Positions 8,711-10,708 of a stretch of 10,708 nt of DNA are shown here, piece by piece. Within the stretch, counting starts at the first letter, position 1. Each line of letters opens with the position of its first letter. The DNA comes from Lachnospiraceae bacterium (GTDB lineage: Bacteria; Bacillota_A; Clostridia; Lachnospirales; Lachnospiraceae): NCBI GenBank assembly GCA_024699595.1, contig JAILPG010000280.1:1-10708 (forward strand), in the 5' to 3' direction. A program made the translations under genes and the position numbers. Below the pieces are notes generated by a model. That model searched no databases. It was not told where the DNA came from and saw only the letters and a program-made list of their open reading frames with translations.

Positions 8711-8737
8711 GACAATACTTATACGTTGTGATAAGGT
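8709..8737 (+). promoter_or_regulatory. Probable promoter of the cobalamin-riboswitch transcription unit
   Basis: A perfect -35 TTGACA (8709-8714) is followed after 17 bases by TAAGGT (8732-8737), a poor -10 hexamer helped by an upstream TG (8729-8730, extended -10). The predicted start near 8744 would place about a dozen bases before the riboswitch P1 stem, which fits well. Confidence 0.5.
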
Positions 8738-8756
8738 GGAGAAAAATAAAATATAT

Positions 8757-8957
8757 AAACAGGCGGTGCAGAAAGCGGACGTCATGATATGTAATTAATC
8801 ATGCGTAAGCGGAATGTTAAAAGGGAAGCAGGTGTGAATCCTGCACGATCTCGTCACTGTATTGGGAGAGTATCAGGCGGTTACGTCACTGAAGAAAATC
8901 TTTGGGAAGGCAGCCTGAATATGATGACACCTAAGCCAGGAAACCTGCCGTTTGTTT
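8757..8957 (+). ncRNA. Cobalamin riboswitch aptamer (AdoCbl-type, RF00174-like)
   Basis: The region carries the ordered conserved blocks of the cobalamin riboswitch: AAAAGGGAA (about 8819-8826), GGTGTGAATCC (8831-8841) inside the P3 hairpin GCAGG/CCTGC, CACTGT (8855-8860), GTCACTGAAG (8885-8894), TTTGGGAAGG (8901-8910) and the B12 box AAGCCAGGAAACCTGCC (8933-8949). The closing P1 stem is AAACAGGCGG (8757-8766) with CCGTTTGTTT (8948-8957), ten pairs including two G-U. It binds adenosylcobalamin or a related corrinoid and normally switches downstream genes off when corrinoid is plentiful. A strong terminator 50 bases downstream suggests transcriptional control. The genes it governs are the CbiK-type lipoprotein and probably the lipoprotein after it. 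Confidence 0.93.
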
Positions 8958-8998
8958 GGTACAGGAACTATCCGGGATCACGAGGCATTGATCGTACC
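8958..8998 (+). other. Hairpin between the B12 aptamer and the terminator
   Basis: GGTAC (8958-8962) pairs with GTACC (8994-8998), and the adjacent GATCA (8976-8980) pairs with TGATC (8989-8993), leaving a one-sided bulge. The hairpin begins exactly where P1 ends and finishes 7 bases before the terminator stem, so it is probably part of the expression platform. Its role in switching is inferred only from position. Confidence 0.4.
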
Positions 8999-9005
8999 GT
9001 TTGTC

Positions 9006-9053
9006 CATCTTTTGCAAAAAGGCAGATGATCTGCATGCATAAGATGTTTTTTT
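9006..9053 (+). terminator. Riboswitch-controlled intrinsic terminator
   Basis: CATCTTTTGCA (9006-9016) pairs with TGCATAAGATG (9036-9046) as an 11-bp stem with a single T-T mismatch, followed at once by seven T (9047-9053). The loop contains a small hairpin, GCAGA-TGA-TCTGC. It lies 49 bases past the aptamer and 153 bases before the chelatase start, the expected place for transcription attenuation. The left arm CATCT can also pair with an earlier AGATG at 9024-9028, giving a possible antiterminator. Confidence 0.8.
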
Positions 9054-9129
9054 GGTATGTTTTCAACCGTTACCATCAATACGGCCTGAGTGAGCCTGAA
9101 GCCGGATCTTCCGGCGATCACGAAACAGT

Positions 9130-9152
9130 CCGTATCCATGGAAGCGGTTTTT
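9130..9152 (+). terminator. Second, weaker terminator-like hairpin before the chelatase gene
   Basis: CCGT (9130-9133) pairs with GCGG (9144-9147) with one G-U. After an A-A mismatch, TCC/GGA forms the upper stem around a very tight apex, and five T follow (9148-9152). The stem is short, so the call is tentative. If real, it would be a second checkpoint in the leader. Confidence 0.35.
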
Positions 9153-9193
9153 AATTTGGGATGCGATCTGATCTGAGGGATAGCGATGTACGG

Positions 9194-9199
9194 AAAGGA
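9194..9199 (+). promoter_or_regulatory. Ribosome binding site that fixes the CbiK-like gene start
   Basis: AAAGGA lies 7 bases before the ATG at 9207. The in-frame ATG at 9186 has no such site and would put seven charged or polar residues ahead of the signal peptide, so 9207 is preferred. Confidence 0.75.
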
Positions 9200-9206
9200 A
9201 GATAAA

Positions 9207-10256
9207 ATGAAAAAGAAGATCGCATTGTTAACGGCACTTGTAATGGTGCTTTGCATGTCGGCAGGCTGCGTATATCAGGCTGCGTCACCCTCACCCGCAC
9301 CGGCTGATGAGAAGAAAGAGGAAACGGCCGATACCACCGAAACGTCCGAAGAGATCAAGGAAGACGCCGATGCAGAGACCGAGACGGAGGATTCGGAAGA
9401 AGAGGATGAGGAAAACTACGAGACCGGAGATGCATCCCTTGACAATATCAGGAATGAGGACGGAATCGGTGAGAAGGAGCTTTTGGTAGTAAGCTTCGGT
9501 ACAAGCTTTAATGATTCCAGAAGGCTGACCATAGGTGCGATAGAGGATGCCATGGAAAAAGCATTCCCGGATTACAGTGTCAGAAGAGGATTCACAAGCC
9601 ATATCATCATCGAGCATATAAACAGCAGGGACGGGATCCTTATAGATGATGTTAAAACGGCTCTTGACAGGGCAGCTGACAACGGCGTAAAGGAGCTTTT
9701 GGTAGTACCCACACACCTTATGTCAGGATTTGAGTACAGTGATCTCGAAGAGGAGATCGCAGGATATGCCGATGCCTTTGAGAAGGTTGCAATGTCTGAG
9801 CCACTTCTTACAACGGATGAGGACTTTGAAAAGGTTGCAGCTGCTATAACAGATGCGACAAAGGATTTTGACGACGGAGAGACCGCCATCTGCTTCATGG
9901 GTCACGGAACAGAGGCCGATTCTAACGGAGTATATGCAAAGATGAAGGAAACCCTTGAAAAGGGCGGCTATGAGAATTATTATGTAGGAACCGTTGAGGC
10001 TGAGCCGAGCGTTGATGATGTTATAGCTGCTATCAAGGACAAGGGCTACAAGAAGATTGTTCTGCGTCCGCTCATGGTCGTTGCAGGAGATCATGCAAAC
10101 AACGATATGGCCGGAGATGAAGAGGATTCATGGAAGTCACTCTTTGAGGCTGAAGGCTATGAAGTAACCTGTATACTTGAGGGACTTGGACAGCTTGAGA
10201 GCATCAGGGATATCTATGTGGAGCATGCACAGGCAGCAGCTGATACCCTTAAGTAA
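9207..10256 (+). CDS. cbiK: Lipid-anchored CbiK-type sirohydrochlorin cobaltochelatase
   Basis: CbiK inserts Co2+ into sirohydrochlorin in anaerobic B12 synthesis without ATP. This 349-residue form starts with a signal peptide and lipobox MSAGC (lipidated C21), then a Pro/Glu/Asp-rich linker (about 22-85), so it is predicted to sit outside the membrane. The CbiK domain (about 90-345) begins with ELLVVSFGTSF and has FTSHIIIEHINSRDGI, both close to the Salmonella protein. The two catalytic and metal-binding histidines are present: H233 in CFMGHG and H296 in VVAGDHANNDMAG, followed by DSWK. The chelatase domain alone matches the usual roughly 265 residues. The gene is under a cobalamin riboswitch, and a second lipoprotein follows 92 bases later without an obvious terminator, so they are probably one operon. 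Exported CbiK homologues exist, for example the periplasmic heme-binding form of Desulfovibrio. Metal scavenging or corrinoid/porphyrin handling at the surface is therefore as likely as B12 synthesis. Confidence 0.9.
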   Translation: MKKKIALLTALVMVLCMSAGCVYQAASPSPAPADEKKEETADTTETSEEIKEDADAETETEDSEEEDEENYETGDASLDNIRNEDGIGEKELLVVSFGTSFNDSRRLTIGAIEDAMEKAFPDYSVRRGFTSHIIIEHINSRDGILIDDVKTALDRAADNGVKELLVVPTHLMSGFEYSDLEEEIAGYADAFEKVAMSEPLLTTDEDFEKVAAAITDATKDFDDGETAICFMGHGTEADSNGVYAKMKETLEKGGYENYYVGTVEAEPSVDDVIAAIKDKGYKKIVLRPLMVVAGDHANNDMAGDEEDSWKSLFEAEGYEVTCILEGLGQLESIRDIYVEHAQAAADTLK

Positions 10257-10348
10257 TTCTGAACGTATGATCAAAAAACCCGGGCAGAAATGCTTAGGGC
10301 AGAAAGAATTATTTTGGGCTGGAAACAGTCAGGGAGGAATATCTTATT

Positions 10349-10708
10349 ATGCGAAATATCGGGAAGAAGAGCACTGTTTTTGCCGTTTTACTTGCAATGA
10401 TCCTTTCGGGATGTGCAGGAAAAATGAACTCTGCGGCCTCAGATACTGCCTCATATCATGAATCTGAGGCAAAAACCGGGGCAGAAAACAAGGCAGATGC
10501 GGGAGGTGACGATAAAACAGAAGAGTCGCAGGTCGCCACAAAAGAAGAAATGACCGATATAAAGGACGTTTCTTTCGAAGGCATGGAAGCTGTATATGCA
10601 GAGGATCTTAACGACGGCGAATATGACATCACGGTTGACTCTTCATCCTCGATGTTTCGTATAGTAAGTGCAAAGCTTACCGTAAAGGACGGTGAGATGA
10701 GCGCTGTC
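10349..10708 (+). CDS. Surface lipoprotein, 3' end outside the window
   Basis: Translation from ATG 10349 stays open for all 120 codons to the window edge. AGGGAGGA (10331-10338) lies 10 bases upstream. The N-terminus is a signal peptide with lipobox LSGC (lipidated C22), then a Ser/Ala/Lys/Glu-rich linker (about 25-70) and the start of a domain with DGEYDITVDSSSSMFRI and AKLTVKDGEMSAV (about 89-120). From memory, similar beta-rich segments occur in Lachnospiraceae and other clostridial lipoproteins near corrinoid or metal uptake genes, but I cannot name the family with certainty. It follows the CbiK-like gene by 92 bases and is probably under the same cobalamin riboswitch. Its likely role is binding a ligand at the cell surface together with that chelatase; this is inference from context. 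Confidence 0.75.
   Translation, partial: MRNIGKKSTVFAVLLAMILSGCAGKMNSAASDTASYHESEAKTGAENKADAGGDDKTEESQVATKEEMTDIKDVSFEGMEAVYAEDLNDGEYDITVDSSSSMFRIVSAKLTVKDGEMSAV

Larger units (their letters stand above)
9054..9206 (+). other. Leader between riboswitch terminator and chelatase gene, no supported gene
   Basis: This stretch holds no gene I can support. Short open runs exist, for example from ATG 9057 to TGA 9087 and then on in the same frame to TGA 9174, but none has a Shine-Dalgarno site. It includes the small hairpin GCCGGA-TCT-TCCGGC (about 9100-9114) and the second terminator-like structure listed separately. Leaders this long after a B12 terminator are unusual, so it may hold further regulatory structure or the remains of a small gene. 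Confidence 0.4.

Noticed and set aside
8801..9154. Open frame of 117 codons starting at ATG 8801
   Set aside because: It runs through the conserved core of the cobalamin riboswitch and its terminator, has no ribosome site, and its codons are dictated by the RNA structure.
1..10708. CRISPR arrays, tRNA/rRNA genes, insertion sequences
   Set aside because: I saw no regularly spaced direct repeats, cloverleaf with the usual T-loop, transposase motif, or terminal inverted repeats in the window.

Overview
The window looks like chromosomal DNA of a Gram-positive anaerobe of the Clostridia, most likely a member of the Lachnospiraceae (Butyrivibrio-like). This is inferred from moderate GC, AGGAGG-type ribosome sites, Lys/Glu-rich lipoproteins with short signal peptides, and the gene order Rel/SpoT - MBL hydrolase - HemZ. 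All genes lie on the + strand.

Region 1 (1-3015) holds a large DUF3160 lipoprotein and, 18 bases downstream, a small membrane-anchored protein with an FG-GAP-like calcium-loop motif. They probably form a two-gene cell-surface operon of unknown function.

Region 2 (3016-8710) starts with an extended -10 promoter and continues as one tight operon: galE (UDP-glucose 4-epimerase), a bifunctional (p)ppGpp synthetase/hydrolase (Rel), a class-II-glyoxalase-like MBL hydrolase, and a hemZ-type radical SAM gene. hemZ is broken twice, by a one-base frameshift in a T5 run near the start and by an amber codon at a usually conserved tyrosine near the end. Everything else in it reads as an intact 509-residue protein, so the damage is very recent, a sequence error, or recoding. 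A terminator-like hairpin follows.

Region 3 (8709-10708) is a corrinoid-responsive unit. It has a promoter, a full cobalamin riboswitch aptamer with a 10-bp P1 stem, a strong intrinsic terminator immediately downstream, a second weaker terminator-like hairpin, and then a gene for a lipid-anchored CbiK-type chelatase with an acidic linker. A second lipoprotein gene follows and runs off the end of the window. A B12-controlled chelatase placed outside the membrane, next to another surface lipoprotein, suggests extracellular capture or remodelling of corrinoids or other tetrapyrroles rather than standard cytoplasmic cobalt insertion. This is the most interesting part of the window.
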